Positions 45,296 to 54,123 are shown, counted from the first letter of the stretch. The stretch is DNA of 64,000 nt from Woeseiaceae bacterium (GCA_021773095.1 JAJFKR010000028.1:216905-280904), one strand, 5' to 3'. The notes: generated by a model from the sequence alone, not told the origin. Numbers and translations are program-made.

Positions 45296-45568
45296 ATGTC
45301 AGATAGCAAACATTTGAAGTGGGCGGACAGCTACGGTACGGATGCCGGGCAGAACCCCAAAACCAGGGACGCGACGCTGGACAGTAAAGAGCCGGCCGCG
45401 AATGACGAGGATGGATGGCAGCAATATCGTCGCTGGATTTCAAAGGCACCCACACCGCGTGGCCGTCGCTCTGGAATCGATCCGTCGCTGTACTCGTGGA
45501 AGGGATATCGCGACTGGTCTGATCAAGTAAAACGTACTTGGTCCAAGGATCAAAATAGCGACGATTGA
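45296..45568 (+). CDS. Unknown soluble protein, 90 aa
   Basis: Not recognised. The protein is polar, rich in Lys, Asp, Ser and Trp, with no membrane segment or signal. It contains a repeated Trp-aromatic pattern (DGWQQYRRWISKA, LYSWKGYRDWSDQVKRTW) reminiscent of small DNA- or RNA-binding or stress proteins, but that is only pattern. A strong terminator follows 27 bp after its stop. Codon use and the terminator support a real gene. Confidence 0.6.
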   Translation: MSDSKHLKWADSYGTDAGQNPKTRDATLDSKEPAANDEDGWQQYRRWISKAPTPRGRRSGIDPSLYSWKGYRDWSDQVKRTWSKDQNSDD

Positions 45569-45595
45569 TCGCCCGTAGTGCTCACTAGAATGACA

Positions 45596-45622
45596 AAAAC
45601 GCCGACCCAGTGTCGGCGTTTT
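45596..45622 (+). terminator. Rho-independent terminator
   Basis: AAAACGCCGAC and GTCGGCGTTTT form an 11-bp perfect stem around the loop CCAGT, with a T run in the closing part. It ends the plus-strand transcript of the 90-aa gene; being symmetric, it could also work in the other direction. Confidence 0.85.
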
Positions 45623-45819
45623 ACGTAATGCGCAAGAGAGACCGTGGCACACAGATGTATTGTGATATGGATCCCGAAAAACATCGGAACTGCGTCTTGT
45701 TTTCGACCAAAAATACCGTTCCTGGAAAAGTTCTAAAGCAAGCTGTGACTTGCCTCACGGAGTGACAAAGCGGGGAAATCTATAGTTCATTTACCACTTG
45801 AAAAACTGTTGATCTAAGC

Positions 45820-46011
45820 ATGACAAAGAAACACCCGAACGACGAATCGCCCATCGAGGCGCTAACGAGTGAATCAGCCCGCCAGCGCTGGGAGCTGTTT
45901 CACCGGGCAATCGCGCACGCGAAAGAGTCCAACAACGCGCTCCTGGATGATGGTGAAACTCGCAGCGCTGACACCGAAAGTGCCGGCCCCCTGCTGACCA
46001 TTGTTCGCTAG
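45820..46011 (+). CDS. Unknown soluble protein, 63 aa
   Basis: An acidic, helical-looking protein (SESARQRWELFHRAIAHAKES) with no membrane part or known motif. No clear ribosome-binding site precedes the ATG. It ends 9 bp before the next small gene, which has a good GGAG site, so the two may be one transcript. The frame is open for its whole length, but evidence for expression is weak. Confidence 0.4.
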   Translation: MTKKHPNDESPIEALTSESARQRWELFHRAIAHAKESNNALLDDGETRSADTESAGPLLTIVR

Positions 46012-46020
46012 GAGTCCTCA

Positions 46021-46272
46021 ATGGAACGACTATTACAGTATCTCGATGATCTGGACGACCTCTACGGAATGGTCGGTCTGATCAACGAGCGGCTGCGTCG
46101 ATTCATCTACACACTGTTCTCATATCTGATCCTCAGTGCAGGGGCGATCGCCGGTGCGTGGCTCGCAATGCTGCGCCCACAGCTCGCGCTGGCAACTTCC
46201 ATTTTGCTATTCGTGGTGCTCCTGTACCGCTCGGTAACCGCACGGCCCGCGAACTGGCCGCAAACTGCCTGA
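46021..46272 (+). CDS. Unknown membrane protein, 83 aa
   Basis: GGAG lies about 8 bp before the ATG. An acidic N-terminus (LQYLDDLDDLYGMVG) and a basic loop (NERLRRF) precede two membrane segments (FIYTLFSYLILSAGAIAGAW and LALATSILLFVVLLY). The fold looks like a helical hairpin in the inner membrane. No family was recognised. It is placed between the 63-aa gene and the htpG promoter. Confidence 0.6.
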   Translation: MERLLQYLDDLDDLYGMVGLINERLRRFIYTLFSYLILSAGAIAGAWLAMLRPQLALATSILLFVVLLYRSVTARPANWPQTA

Positions 46273-46301
46273 AGAAACATCGTTTTATCAACGCGCACGG
46301 C

Positions 46302-46327
46302 CTTGAAATAGGCTGCGAAGCCTATAT
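46302..46327 (+). promoter_or_regulatory. Sigma32-type heat-shock promoter of htpG, overlapping a hairpin
   Basis: CTTGAAA (46302-46308) and CCTATAT (46321-46327) are separated by 12 bp, close to the sigma32 consensus CTTGAAA-N11-16-CCCATNT. Between and across them lies a perfect inverted repeat, ATAGGCT-GCGA-AGCCTAT (46308-46325). Transcription would start near 46334, about 29 nt before the htpG GTG. Heat-shock control of htpG is established in enteric bacteria; the extra dyad could be a repressor site or chance. Confidence 0.55.
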
Positions 46328-46362
46328 CGTGTCTGTCCCTATCTACGTCGGGAGACGATTGC

Positions 46363-48243
46363 GTGAGCGACAAGCGCGAAACCCTCGGATTTCAGACCGA
46401 GGTTCGTCAGCTACTGCAGCTGATGATTCATTCTCTTTACAGCAACAAGGAGATTTTTCTTCGTGAGCTGATTTCCAATGCGTCGGATGCGGCGGACAAG
46501 CTGCGCTTTGAAGCGCTGGCCAGTCCCGAACTGCTGGCGGACGATACCGATCTTGGTATCAGCATTGAGGTCGACAAGGAGAAGCGAACCTTGTCTGTCG
46601 TCGATAACGGCATCGGCATGTCTCGCGATGAGCTAATAGACAACCTCGGCACCATCGCGAAATCGGGTACTGCTGAATTCCTGCAGCAAATGACCGGCGA
46701 CAAACAACACGATGCTCATCTGATCGGGCAATTTGGCGTTGGTTTTTATTCGACCTTCATTGTGGCGGATAAGGTGTCCGTTGAGACGCGCCGCGCCGGC
46801 CTGGGTAATGATGCAGCTGTGCGTTGGGAATCCGAGGGTGAGGGCGAATTTACGATCGAATATATTGAACGCGAACAACGCGGTACTCGAGTGACGCTGC
46901 ATCTCAAGGAAGAAGAGACAGAATTCGCCGAGGCAATGCGCATCGAATCACTGATTCGAAAGTATTCTGACCATATCGGTTTCCCGGTTTCATTAACGGC
47001 GATCGGCGACGAGGAAGCAGAATCCAAAGTCGTCAACTCGGCGACCGCTCTTTGGACGCGCTCGCGCGCAGATGTCACGGAAGATGAGTACAAGGAATTC
47101 TACAAGCACCTGTCACACGACTTCGCCGATCCGCTGACGTGGAGCCACAACCGGGTTGAAGGCAAACGGGAATATACGAGCTTGCTTTACATTCCGGGCG
47201 CAGCGCCATTTGATATGTGGAATCGGGAGGCGCCTCGAGGTCTGAAACTTTATGTGCAGCGCGTATTCATAATGGATGACGCGGAGCAGTTTCTGCCGCT
47301 GTATTTGCGTTTCGTAAAGGGCATAGTGGATTCATCAGACCTGCCGTTAAACGTATCGCGTGAATTGTTGCAACAAAACCCAGATCTCTCGGCGATGCGC
47401 AGTGCGCTTACCCGCCGCGCTCTGGATATGTTGAAGAAAGTGTCCGCTGACAAGGACGACTACCAGAAGTTTTGGGGTGAGTTTGGCCAGGTTCTCAAGG
47501 AAGGTCTTGTCGAGGACCACGCGAATAAAGACAGGCTCGCGAAATTATTGCGATTTGCGACCACGCACAACGGAAATGACACGCAGGACCAGTCGCTGGA
47601 CGACTACCTGCAACGCAGTAAGGATGACCAGGACAAGATTTACTACATCCTTGCTGAAAATTATGCGACGGCAGTCGCCAGTCCGCATATCGAGCAATTG
47701 CGAAGTCGTGGGATAGAGGTATTGCTGCTGACAGATCGTATCGATGCCTGGTTAACGGATGGCCTCACCGAGTACGAAGGCAAGGCATTGGCTGACGTCG
47801 CCCGTGAGGCGCTGGACATGCCGGACGAAGATGATGACAAGGCGCAGGACAAGGTTAACGATGAGCATAAGGGCCTGCTGGAGAAAATTCAGGGCGTACT
47901 CAGCGAACGCGTGGAGGCTGTAAATGTCAGCCGTCGGCTGGTCGATTCGCCGGCCTGTGTGGTCGCGAGTGATCAGGATCTGAATCCTCAGGTACGCCGC
48001 ATGCTGGAAGCCAGTGGGCAGGAGCTGCCGGAGTCAAAACCGATTCTTGAAATCAACATCGGGCACCCTCTGCTGACTCTACTGTCCGATGAGGCGGACG
48101 ATGGGCGTTTCGGTGCCTTATCCAATATTGTTCTGGATCACGCGCTACTGGCGGAAGGTTCGCCATTGCCGAATCCGGCCGAATACGTGCAGCGCATCAA
48201 CGAGTATCTGCTCAATTCCAACGTGGGCGCAGACATTGAGTAA
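46363..48243 (+). CDS. htpG: Molecular chaperone HtpG (Hsp90)
   Basis: A 626-residue cytosolic chaperone (Escherichia coli: 624). The GHKL ATPase domain shows [26 protein letters not shown] and [16 protein letters not shown] in the first 150 residues. The middle domain carries [14 protein letters not shown] and the C-terminal dimerisation domain follows. The start is GTG, with GGGAGA about 9 bp upstream. A sigma32-like promoter lies 36-61 bp upstream. The last 8 bp overlap the presumed msrB start. Confidence 0.97.
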   Translation: MSDKRETLGFQTEVRQLLQLMIHSLYSNKEIFLRELISNASDAADKLRFEALASPELLADDTDLGISIEVDKEKRTLSVVDNGIGMSRDELIDNLGTIAKSGTAEFLQQMTGDKQHDAHLIGQFGVGFYSTFIVADKVSVETRRAGLGNDAAVRWESEGEGEFTIEYIEREQRGTRVTLHLKEEETEFAEAMRIESLIRKYSDHIGFPVSLTAIGDEEAESKVVNSATALWTRSRADVTEDEYKEFYKHLSHDFADPLTWSHNRVEGKREYTSLLYIPGAAPFDMWNREAPRGLKLYVQRVFIMDDAEQFLPLYLRFVKGIVDSSDLPLNVSRELLQQNPDLSAMRSALTRRALDMLKKVSADKDDYQKFWGEFGQVLKEGLVEDHANKDRLAKLLRFATTHNGNDTQDQSLDDYLQRSKDDQDKIYYILAENYATAVASPHIEQLRSRGIEVLLLTDRIDAWLTDGLTEYEGKALADVAREALDMPDEDDDKAQDKVNDEHKGLLEKIQGVLSERVEAVNVSRRLVDSPACVVASDQDLNPQVRRMLEASGQELPESKPILEINIGHPLLTLLSDEADDGRFGALSNIVLDHALLAEGSPLPNPAEYVQRINEYLLNSNVGADIE

Positions 48244-48628
48244 TCCTGACGATCAGGACCTGCGAGCCAAACTCGACGATGAGCAATTTGACGTGACGCA
48301 AAATGCCGCAACGGAGCGGGCATTTTCGGGCAAGTATGTCGATCATAAGGCAGATGGGAGTTACCGCTGCGTCTGTTGTGACGCAACGCTGTTCAAGTCG
48401 GAACATAAATACGACTCAGGGTCGGGCTGGCCCAGTTTCTGGCTGCCAATGGCCGAAGACGCCGTTCGCATCAATACCGACTCGAGTCACGGTATGGTGC
48501 GAAGTGAAGTCGTTTGCACCAATTGTGACGCGCATCTGGGGCATGTGTTTGAGGATGGCCCGCAGCCGAGCGGTTTGCGATACTGCATCAACTCCGCATC
48601 ACTGGATTTTGAGGACACAGTAGAATGA
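48236..48628 (+). CDS. msrB: Peptide-methionine (R)-S-oxide reductase
   Basis: A 130-residue enzyme that repairs Met-R-sulfoxide. Zinc-binding Cys pairs are CVCCDATLF and [12 protein letters not shown], and the catalytic Cys is in [11 protein letters not shown]. Length fits Escherichia coli MsrB (137 aa). The start is taken as TTG at 48236, eight bases inside htpG, because family sequence begins there and no ATG or GTG is in frame nearby; a longer upstream extension would only be an out-of-frame read of htpG. It overlaps the FKBP gene by 4 bp. Co-transcription with htpG suggests protein-repair function under heat or oxidative stress. Confidence 0.9.
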   Translation: MSNPDDQDLRAKLDDEQFDVTQNAATERAFSGKYVDHKADGSYRCVCCDATLFKSEHKYDSGSGWPSFWLPMAEDAVRINTDSSHGMVRSEVVCTNCDAHLGHVFEDGPQPSGLRYCINSASLDFEDTVE

Positions 48629-49137
48629 ACAGGAATCTTGCACTCGTATCGATCGTATCCGCCATGACGCTGGCCTCATGCGGTCAGCCAGAAGAATCCG
48701 GTGACGACGATGAAGCGGCCGCCACGACCGACGCAGTGGTTAAGGTCGACTGCCCAGCCGTGGACGAATCCGGGACCATTGAAATTGCTCCGGGCCTGTC
48801 CGCAAGAGTACTGAAGGCAGGCTACGGTCGCGCCGCCGTGAAAGGTGATTATGCGGACACCAACGTCTGGCTTTGGCAGCTGGATGACTCAGCCGAGGAC
48901 CGTCACGGCCAATTCGTTTGGGAATCCGGCGCCAACATTTTTCAGTTCCAGCTGGGTGCCGGTCAGGTTATCAAGGGCTGGGATCTGGGCGTGCCATGCA
49001 TGCTGGAAGGTGAAACGCGCGAGCTTGTAGTTGCCTCAGAGCTTGCCTATGGTGAGGCAGGACGAGGCGAGGCAATTCCACCGAATACTCCGCTGATATT
49101 CACTATTGAACTGGTGAAGCTGACCGCGTCTGAATAA
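48625..49137 (+). CDS. FKBP-type peptidyl-prolyl isomerase, lipoprotein
   Basis: A 170-residue protein with a lipoprotein signal ending at Cys19 (LASC), an acidic spacer ([10 protein letters not shown]) and one FKBP domain. The family core is seen in [23 protein letters not shown] and [22 protein letters not shown]. The usual N-terminal half is more divergent. Location should be periplasmic. It overlaps msrB by 4 bp, and thus belongs to the htpG-msrB transcript. Confidence 0.88.
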   Translation: MNRNLALVSIVSAMTLASCGQPEESGDDDEAAATTDAVVKVDCPAVDESGTIEIAPGLSARVLKAGYGRAAVKGDYADTNVWLWQLDDSAEDRHGQFVWESGANIFQFQLGAGQVIKGWDLGVPCMLEGETRELVVASELAYGEAGRGEAIPPNTPLIFTIELVKLTASE

Positions 49138-49150
49138 GCCGCTTAGTGGC

Positions 49151-50008
49151 CTAATCGGCGCTGCTCAGCACGATCTCGATGCGGCGATTGAGGCTGCGTC
49201 CATAGCGCGTGTTGTCGGTGGCGACCGGTGCTGTTGACCCCGCGCCGGCAATACTCAGGCGGACACGATCAACACCGCCTGCAACGATGTAGTCGCCAAC
49301 AGCATTAGCACGCTTCAAACTCAGGCGTTGATTCGAGGATTCGTTGCCCGATGAATCCGTATATCCGGTTATGGAAATTTCGGAATCGCCGCATGCGTTC
49401 GCGAGTGCTATAACACGGTCCAGTCGCGGGTACGCTGAACTGCGGAATTGCGCACTGGATTCCCTGAAATTGATTGGGCCCGTTTCGAGCGTGGTGAATG
49501 CTCGCTTGCAAACATCCAGCACGCTGACAGTGGGGTCGATAAAGAAAATATCGACGTCGATCGAGACATGCGACGGCAGCACTGTTTTCAGCGCGTCGAG
49601 TCGATTCTTCCAACCCAGTTCATCAACAGTGATTCCGCGGATGGTGATTCGGTCGGCTGATAACTCCGCATTGGCGGATACAGTTTCTGCCAGCAGATAG
49701 AGGACCTGAATCGTTGTATCCCCCCAATACACGGGGACTATGCCGAGTGGCTGGAAGTCGATACGCACAGGATATTCAGCGTAAGAAGTGTTCGCTACCT
49801 GCAGTAGTTCCTGCTCGTGTTTGAGAGAGGTTGTATGGCCGGATAATGCCAACTCACCCGGTCGCCAGCTGATCTCGAATTGGGGAGATCTTGTTGGCAG
49901 CGATGTTGAAGAATCCGACGGCTCGTCTTTGTGCAGCAGCGGCGCGACAGCGAGCCCGGCAACAAGAATGATTGCCGCAACGATCCTAGTCGCTGAATGC
50001 CTGGTCAT
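49151..50008 (-). CDS. OmpA-family peptidoglycan-associated protein
   Basis: A 285-residue protein with an N-terminal membrane/signal segment (ATRIVAAIILVAGLAVAPLL) and a C-terminal OmpA domain of about 90 residues. The peptidoglycan-binding signature reads ISITGYTDSSGNESSNQRLS, LKRANAVGDYIV and NRRIEIVL. The central 120 residues look like a divergent BON/secretin-like domain and are not identified. It overlaps the coiled-coil gene by 23 bp. It is probably an envelope anchor. Confidence 0.88.
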   Translation of the reverse strand: MTRHSATRIVAAIILVAGLAVAPLLHKDEPSDSSTSLPTRSPQFEISWRPGELALSGHTTSLKHEQELLQVANTSYAEYPVRIDFQPLGIVPVYWGDTTIQVLYLLAETVSANAELSADRITIRGITVDELGWKNRLDALKTVLPSHVSIDVDIFFIDPTVSVLDVCKRAFTTLETGPINFRESSAQFRSSAYPRLDRVIALANACGDSEISITGYTDSSGNESSNQRLSLKRANAVGDYIVAGGVDRVRLSIAGAGSTAPVATDNTRYGRSLNRRIEIVLSSAD

Positions 50009-50897
50009 GCAGTTCCCGTGCTTGTCCGATCCAGTCCTCGCGGTAGATACGACTGCGGAATCCCTTCAGGCGTTTTGCGACGCGATCGATGTCGTATTCA
50101 CTCATTTCGGCGATTTGCTGGAACTGAAATATTCCCAGTTCGTTGAGCGTCTTTTCAATAGCCGGGCCTATGCCTTTGATCGCCTGTAATTTGTCACGAG
50201 CACCGTTGATGGCTTCTTTGATTGACTGCTCGTCAGCGTCATTGTCTTCGATCGGATCATTGCATGCGTCGCGCCCGTCGGTCAGTGTGTCCGGGTCGCG
50301 CACCGGCTCGATACGGGTTTCATCAGGTAGAGCGGTCGCTTCGAGTTCCGCGACGCGTGTTTCTGCCGCGGCCAGATCTGCTGCCAGTCGTTCCGCATCG
50401 GCATTTCTTTGCCGAAATTTTTCGATTAACGGTGGCAGCCGATCCTGCCAGTTTTCGAGTTCACGCTGCAGCTTCCCGATGCGCGCGTCCTTCTCCTGAC
50501 CGCTTTCACTCTCTTCATGTTTCGAGCTGATGTCAGATTGCAACTGGTCGCGTTCATTCATCGCGACCTCCAGGACTCCGCGAATATCCTTGATCTCGCG
50601 TTGCAATTCATCTCGCCGGGCGAAGGCCTCCTGGACCGCTTCGGACAATTCTTTGGCGCGATTCTTGGCATCCTTGTTTGAGGCCTGGTACTGACTAATT
50701 TGCTCCATTAGCGCTTTATTCTGATCAGTCAGACGATCGTGCTCAGTGCGTTGCAAATTGATTTGTTCCTGCCAGCCAGCGCTTACCGCAGCTTTCTCCT
50801 CTTGCGCTCGGTTGGTGCGGAGTATCCATCCGGCAACCGCACCAACGACAGTCATCAAGGCGATTATTGCGATTTGTAGGACGTTGAGTTCAGGCAT
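49986..50897 (-). CDS. Membrane-anchored coiled-coil protein with C-terminal helix-hairpin-helix
   Basis: A 303-residue protein. Residues about 7-24 (LQIAIIALMTVVGAVAGW) form one membrane helix; about 35-190 are a long coiled coil; the C-terminal 70 residues contain helix-hairpin-helix DNA-binding-like motifs (LQAIKGIGPAIEKTLNELG, then FQQIAEMSEYDIDRVAKRLKGF). Proteins of this type are sometimes annotated as putative cell-division or chromosome-associated proteins, but function is unproven. It is transcribed before the OmpA-family gene in one operon. Confidence 0.75.
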   Translation of the reverse strand: MPELNVLQIAIIALMTVVGAVAGWILRTNRAQEEKAAVSAGWQEQINLQRTEHDRLTDQNKALMEQISQYQASNKDAKNRAKELSEAVQEAFARRDELQREIKDIRGVLEVAMNERDQLQSDISSKHEESESGQEKDARIGKLQRELENWQDRLPPLIEKFRQRNADAERLAADLAAAETRVAELEATALPDETRIEPVRDPDTLTDGRDACNDPIEDNDADEQSIKEAINGARDKLQAIKGIGPAIEKTLNELGIFQFQQIAEMSEYDIDRVAKRLKGFRSRIYREDWIGQARELHDQAFSD

Positions 50898-50971
50898 TGA
50901 TTGCGTCCAGCATTACATAAGATCATAATTTTACAGCAATATTCATGAATCTATCCACCCCGGAAACGCCA

Positions 50972-51634
50972 ATGCCCAAATCGCCGCTTGCTGAGAGACT
51001 CTTTTTGGATGGGCCGGTCGGCCAATTGGAGGCTATTTTGGAGTATTCCGGCGAGCAACCGCTTGTCGGTAGTGTCGTTGTATGCCATCCCCACCCACAA
51101 CATGGAGGGACGTTGCACAACAAAGTTGCGCACACCCTGGCACGCGCATTCGTGCGCATGGGTTTCTCTGCACTGCGATTTAACTTCAGGGGTACGGAGG
51201 AAAGTGAGGGTAACTTCGACGGGGGCGACGGTGAGCTTGAGGATGCTCTGGCAGCGATCAAATGGCTGCGTGAGCGCAATCCGGAGATGTCACTTTGGGT
51301 TGCCGGTTTTTCATTTGGTGCGGCGATCGCAGTCAAATCCGCTATTGCCACTCATGTTGACGGGCTGATTAGCGTCGCACCCGCGATATCGCGTTTTGCT
51401 TTGGGCCTTGATTCACAGCCGACCTGTCCCTGGCTAATCATCCAGGGCGACCAGGATGAATTGGTGGACATTGATGAAACGGTCGAATGGATTGACGGAT
51501 TGGAGCCGGGACCAGAATTGCTGGTTATCCCCGGCGGCGAGCATTTCTTTCACGGCCGGCTGATTGAGGTGCGCGAAGCAGTGGCGGCATTTGTCGAGCG
51601 TAAAAAAGCCGGGGCAAGCCCGGCTTCGTTGTAG
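50972..51634 (+). CDS. Alpha/beta hydrolase, YcjY/CocE-like
   Basis: A 220-residue enzyme from the ATG at 50972, supported by CGGAAA 7 bp upstream; an ATG nine codons earlier has no site. The family motif HPHPQHGGTLHNKVAHTLA lies near residue 39, followed by RFNFRGTEESEG. The nucleophile Ser is in VAGFSFGAA, with the acid in IQGDQDELVD and His in GGEHFFHG. Such hydrolases are common and their substrates are mostly unknown. The last 30 bp overlap a terminator used by the opposite strand. Confidence 0.88.
   Translation: MPKSPLAERLFLDGPVGQLEAILEYSGEQPLVGSVVVCHPHPQHGGTLHNKVAHTLARAFVRMGFSALRFNFRGTEESEGNFDGGDGELEDALAAIKWLRERNPEMSLWVAGFSFGAAIAVKSAIATHVDGLISVAPAISRFALGLDSQPTCPWLIIQGDQDELVDIDETVEWIDGLEPGPELLVIPGGEHFFHGRLIEVREAVAAFVERKKAGASPASL
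51606..51626 (-). terminator. Terminator of the HU gene, inside the end of the hydrolase gene
   Basis: AAGCCGGG (51606-51613) and CCCGGCTT (51619-51626) form an 8-bp stem with a 5-nt loop. On the minus strand it is followed by TTTTTT (51607-51602), a strong Rho-independent terminator for the HU transcript about 45 bp downstream of its stop. Confidence 0.75.
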
Positions 51635-51671
51635 GTGTGGTCTGACCACTCAGTGTCGCGCGCGGGGCGCG

Positions 51672-51992
51672 TCAGACCATGTCTTTCAGACCTTTCAAGA
51701 CAGAAACCTTGACAACTTTCGATGCCGGTTTTGCTTTGAACATCATCTCTTCACCCGTGAACGGGTTGGTGCCCTTACGAGCCTTGCGAGCCGGCTTCTT
51801 AACGACACGCATTTTCAGCAATCCAGGAACTGTGAATATTCCTGCGGCGCCGCGACCGCCGAGATTTTTCTCGATTTGACCATTGAGTGATTCGAAAACT
51901 GCCGCTACGTCTTTGCGCGTCAAACCTGTGTCGTCAACAATCGTTGCGTAGATCTCGGACTTGGTTGGTGGCTTCTTGGTGTTTGCTGCCAT
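51672..51992 (-). CDS. HU-family DNA-binding protein
   Basis: A 106-residue nucleoid protein from the ATG at 51990-51992, with GAGGAGT about 9 bp upstream; the longer upstream frame has no family match. The N-terminal half has SEIYATIVDDTGLTRKDVAAVFESL, and the beta-arm region contains FTVPGLLKMRVVKKPARKARKGTNPFTGEEM. The arm is rich in Lys and Arg, as in HU/IHF. Length is longer than Escherichia coli HU (90 aa). HU-alpha, HU-beta or an IHF-like role cannot be decided. Confidence 0.92.
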   Translation of the reverse strand: MAANTKKPPTKSEIYATIVDDTGLTRKDVAAVFESLNGQIEKNLGGRGAAGIFTVPGLLKMRVVKKPARKARKGTNPFTGEEMMFKAKPASKVVKVSVLKGLKDMV

Positions 51993-52009
51993 GAAAAACT
52001 GACTCCTCA

Positions 52010-52050
52010 ATAAAAACAAAAACGGGCTGATGTCCATAGGACAAACGCCC
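52010..52050 (-). other. Hairpin with T-rich tail in the leader of the HU gene
   Basis: On the minus strand GGGC...TGTCC-TAT-GGACA...GCCC forms an interrupted stem, and TTTTTGTTTTTATT follows just before the ribosome-binding site. It looks like an attenuator or a second, weaker terminator. The stem has a 3-bp internal loop, so confidence is limited. Confidence 0.4.
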
Positions 52051-52099
52051 GCAGTGAAAGCTGCGCGACGATAACATATGTTTCAAGTGTGCGTAACCG

Positions 52100-52125
52100 A
52101 AAAAAGACCTTTTGTTGAAGGCCTT
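52100..52125 (-). terminator. Terminator of the yggS-proC-yggT-DUF4426 operon
   Basis: On the minus strand AAGGCCTT pairs with AAGGTCTT (8 bp with one G-T wobble) around the loop CAACAA, followed by TTTTTT. It begins 22 bp after the stop of the DUF4426 gene. Between it and the HU gene there must be a separate HU promoter. Confidence 0.85.
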
Positions 52126-52146
52126 ATCAAGGTGCTGGGCAGCGAG

Positions 52147-52635
52147 TCAGTCGCTGTAAAACTGCCGTTTGAAACGAAGCTCGGAGACGGTTTCCTCGCC
52201 ATCCGGTTTGACGCGGATATCAAACACAAGTACTTCGCGATTGGCGACCGTTGTATCACCGATGTAGTAGATGGCGACGATTTCATCCAGGTCTTCCCGA
52301 CCTTCTCTGATCTCGCGCATGGTGATTGTCTTGAGTTGTCCTGTAAGGTTGACTGTATTGACACTCACCTCGGCACTTACTGGCACATTACCCGATTTGC
52401 TAATCACGGAAACATTTAGCATTGCACGATTCTTGCTTCGAACGATATTGTATTCGCGAGCGACAGCAGGTGGAAGTTGGTCGGTGGACTGTGCGCTGAA
52501 ATGTACAATGTGATTTCCGATATCAGCCGACGTCGCCCCCGCGGGTTGCGCTTCCGGCACGTTGGCCGAATCGCCGGGGCCACCGCATCCACAAAGCACA
52601 GCGAATACCAAAACCAGTAGTGTTCTTTGGATCAT
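52147..52635 (-). CDS. DUF4426 family lipoprotein
   Basis: A 162-residue protein from the ATG at 52633-52635, where AGGGAC is 8 bp upstream; an ATG six codons earlier lacks a site. A lipoprotein signal ends in LCGCG, followed by a domain with ADIGNHIVHFSAQSTDQLPP and a C-terminal pattern VLVFDIRVKP that fit DUF4426. This family is commonly linked with proC, yggT and yggS in gammaproteobacteria, which matches the order here. Function is unknown; periplasmic or outer-membrane lipoprotein. Confidence 0.85.
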   Translation of the reverse strand: MIQRTLLVLVFAVLCGCGGPGDSANVPEAQPAGATSADIGNHIVHFSAQSTDQLPPAVAREYNIVRSKNRAMLNVSVISKSGNVPVSAEVSVNTVNLTGQLKTITMREIREGREDLDEIVAIYYIGDTTVANREVLVFDIRVKPDGEETVSELRFKRQFYSD

Positions 52636-52705
52636 GACACTTGTCCCTCTCATTTCGAATTACTATAAACCATTTGGGCGCTGGTGTGAGACTTGAACTC
52701 CGGTT

Positions 52706-53266
52706 TTAGATTCCTAACAGATTGAATCCCATGACGAGTCTCGTCAAAGCACCCAGGCCGATAATTACGAATATCGGCGAAATGTCGAACCCGCCCATCG
52801 GCGGTATCCAGCGGCGGACAGGTCGCAAAATGGGTTCAGTCAGCGTCGTGATGATTGCAGTTGCGGGGTTGTATTGACCCGGCGCAATCCAGCTCAAAAT
52901 TATGCGCACGAAGATCGCGAACATAAATAAATTCAATGACAACAGAATGAGTTTCACGATTGCACTGATCGCGATCGTCGAAAAGTTCTGGCTGGCGCCA
53001 ATGATTAACAAGATTAATAACAGTGCGAGATATTGAACAAGGAATGCGACCAGGATGGTTGCTGAGTCCAGTCGACCGAATGACGGAACGATGCGTCGCA
53101 AAGGCACAACGACCGGTGAGGTCAACTTCAATATCCCCTGCGCCAGCGGGTTGCGAAAATCAGCGTGCAGCCAGGGCAGCCAAAACCGCAATAACAGTAT
53201 GAGCAAATAAAGGCTCGTCAGTGCATTGACGATAAAGACCAAGGCCGAGATAACGTTTGAAGGCAT
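52706..53266 (-). CDS. yggT: YggT family membrane protein
   Basis: A 186-residue protein with two YggT domains, each beginning with a hydrophobic stretch and containing a conserved R-F-W/R-I-I-L-S turn: LLRFWLPWLHADFRNPLAQGI at about residue 25 and IILSWIAPGQYNPATAIITTL at about 121. Four helices are expected. The family is linked to osmotic and K+ stress in some bacteria, but the biochemical role is unknown. The gene starts 3 bp after proC. Confidence 0.9.
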   Translation of the reverse strand: MPSNVISALVFIVNALTSLYLLILLLRFWLPWLHADFRNPLAQGILKLTSPVVVPLRRIVPSFGRLDSATILVAFLVQYLALLLILLIIGASQNFSTIAISAIVKLILLSLNLFMFAIFVRIILSWIAPGQYNPATAIITTLTEPILRPVRRWIPPMGGFDISPIFVIIGLGALTRLVMGFNLLGI

Positions 53267-53269
53267 AGA

Positions 53270-54109
53270 TCAGTCCTGACTCAATTCATGCGCCTGGTCG
53301 GCGAGGTCGGCGGCCCTGTCGCGCGCAGCAATGACAGCCGTAGTGAAGATATCACGAAAATCCGTGCTGTCGATGTAGTCAAATGCTGCTGCCGTGGTAC
53401 CACCGGGTGAGCGCACGCGGGCAATTAGCGCGGCCATCGTCTCGCCGGATTGCTCGGCCATTTCCCCGGCCCCACGGGCGGTCTCGAGAACCAGTGCCAG
53501 AGCAGACTCATGGTCCAGTCCCATTTGCTCGGCGGCATTCACGAGCATGTCGACAAGCAGGTAAAAATAAGCGGGTCCTGTACCGGAAACAGCGGTGACC
53601 GTATCAATGTCGTTTTCAGTGGCTACGGCTATTACCGGTCCGGTCGTCGATACGATGTTGCGTGCGGCCCGCTGTTGTTCGTTACTGGTCTGCTCATTGG
53701 AATACATGCCGGAAATACCCAGACGCAGCAGCGCGGGCTGATTGGGCATGACGCGTACGACGGACAGTCCCCCGCCCAGCCACGTGTCGATATCACCGCT
53801 GCGGACGCCGGCGGCGACCGAGATGACCAATGGTTTGGTCTGCTGTGCGGCGATAGCCAGTGGCTTACAAACCGCGCACAGAATTTGCGGTTTCACGGCC
53901 AGCACGATGCATTCGGCTTCCCGAACAACAGCTTCGTTGTTGTCGCGAATAATGGTCCCCGGAAATTCTTGCTCGAGTGTGTCGCGATGCTCGGCGACAG
54001 GTTCTGAAATCAAAATATGATGCGGCTCGTATCCCGCTGCCAGCATTCCGCCGGCCAGAGCGCGAGCCATGTTACCGCCTCCGACAAACGCGACTTTCCC
54101 GTAATCCAT
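53270..54109 (-). CDS. proC: Pyrroline-5-carboxylate reductase
   Basis: A 279-residue enzyme making the last step of proline synthesis with NADPH. The Rossmann motif VAFVGGGNMARALAGGMLAAG is at about residues 6-26. The family signature VVRVMPNQPALLRLGISG lies near residue 117, and TAVSGTGPAYFYLLVDMLV near 165. Length is near Escherichia coli ProC (269 aa). It is co-transcribed with yggS, yggT and the DUF4426 gene, the usual gammaproteobacterial cluster. Confidence 0.96.
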   Translation of the reverse strand: MDYGKVAFVGGGNMARALAGGMLAAGYEPHHILISEPVAEHRDTLEQEFPGTIIRDNNEAVVREAECIVLAVKPQILCAVCKPLAIAAQQTKPLVISVAAGVRSGDIDTWLGGGLSVVRVMPNQPALLRLGISGMYSNEQTSNEQQRAARNIVSTTGPVIAVATENDIDTVTAVSGTGPAYFYLLVDMLVNAAEQMGLDHESALALVLETARGAGEMAEQSGETMAALIARVRSPGGTTAAAFDYIDSTDFRDIFTTAVIAARDRAADLADQAHELSQD

Positions 54110-54123
54110 AATCCCTCGAGTCC

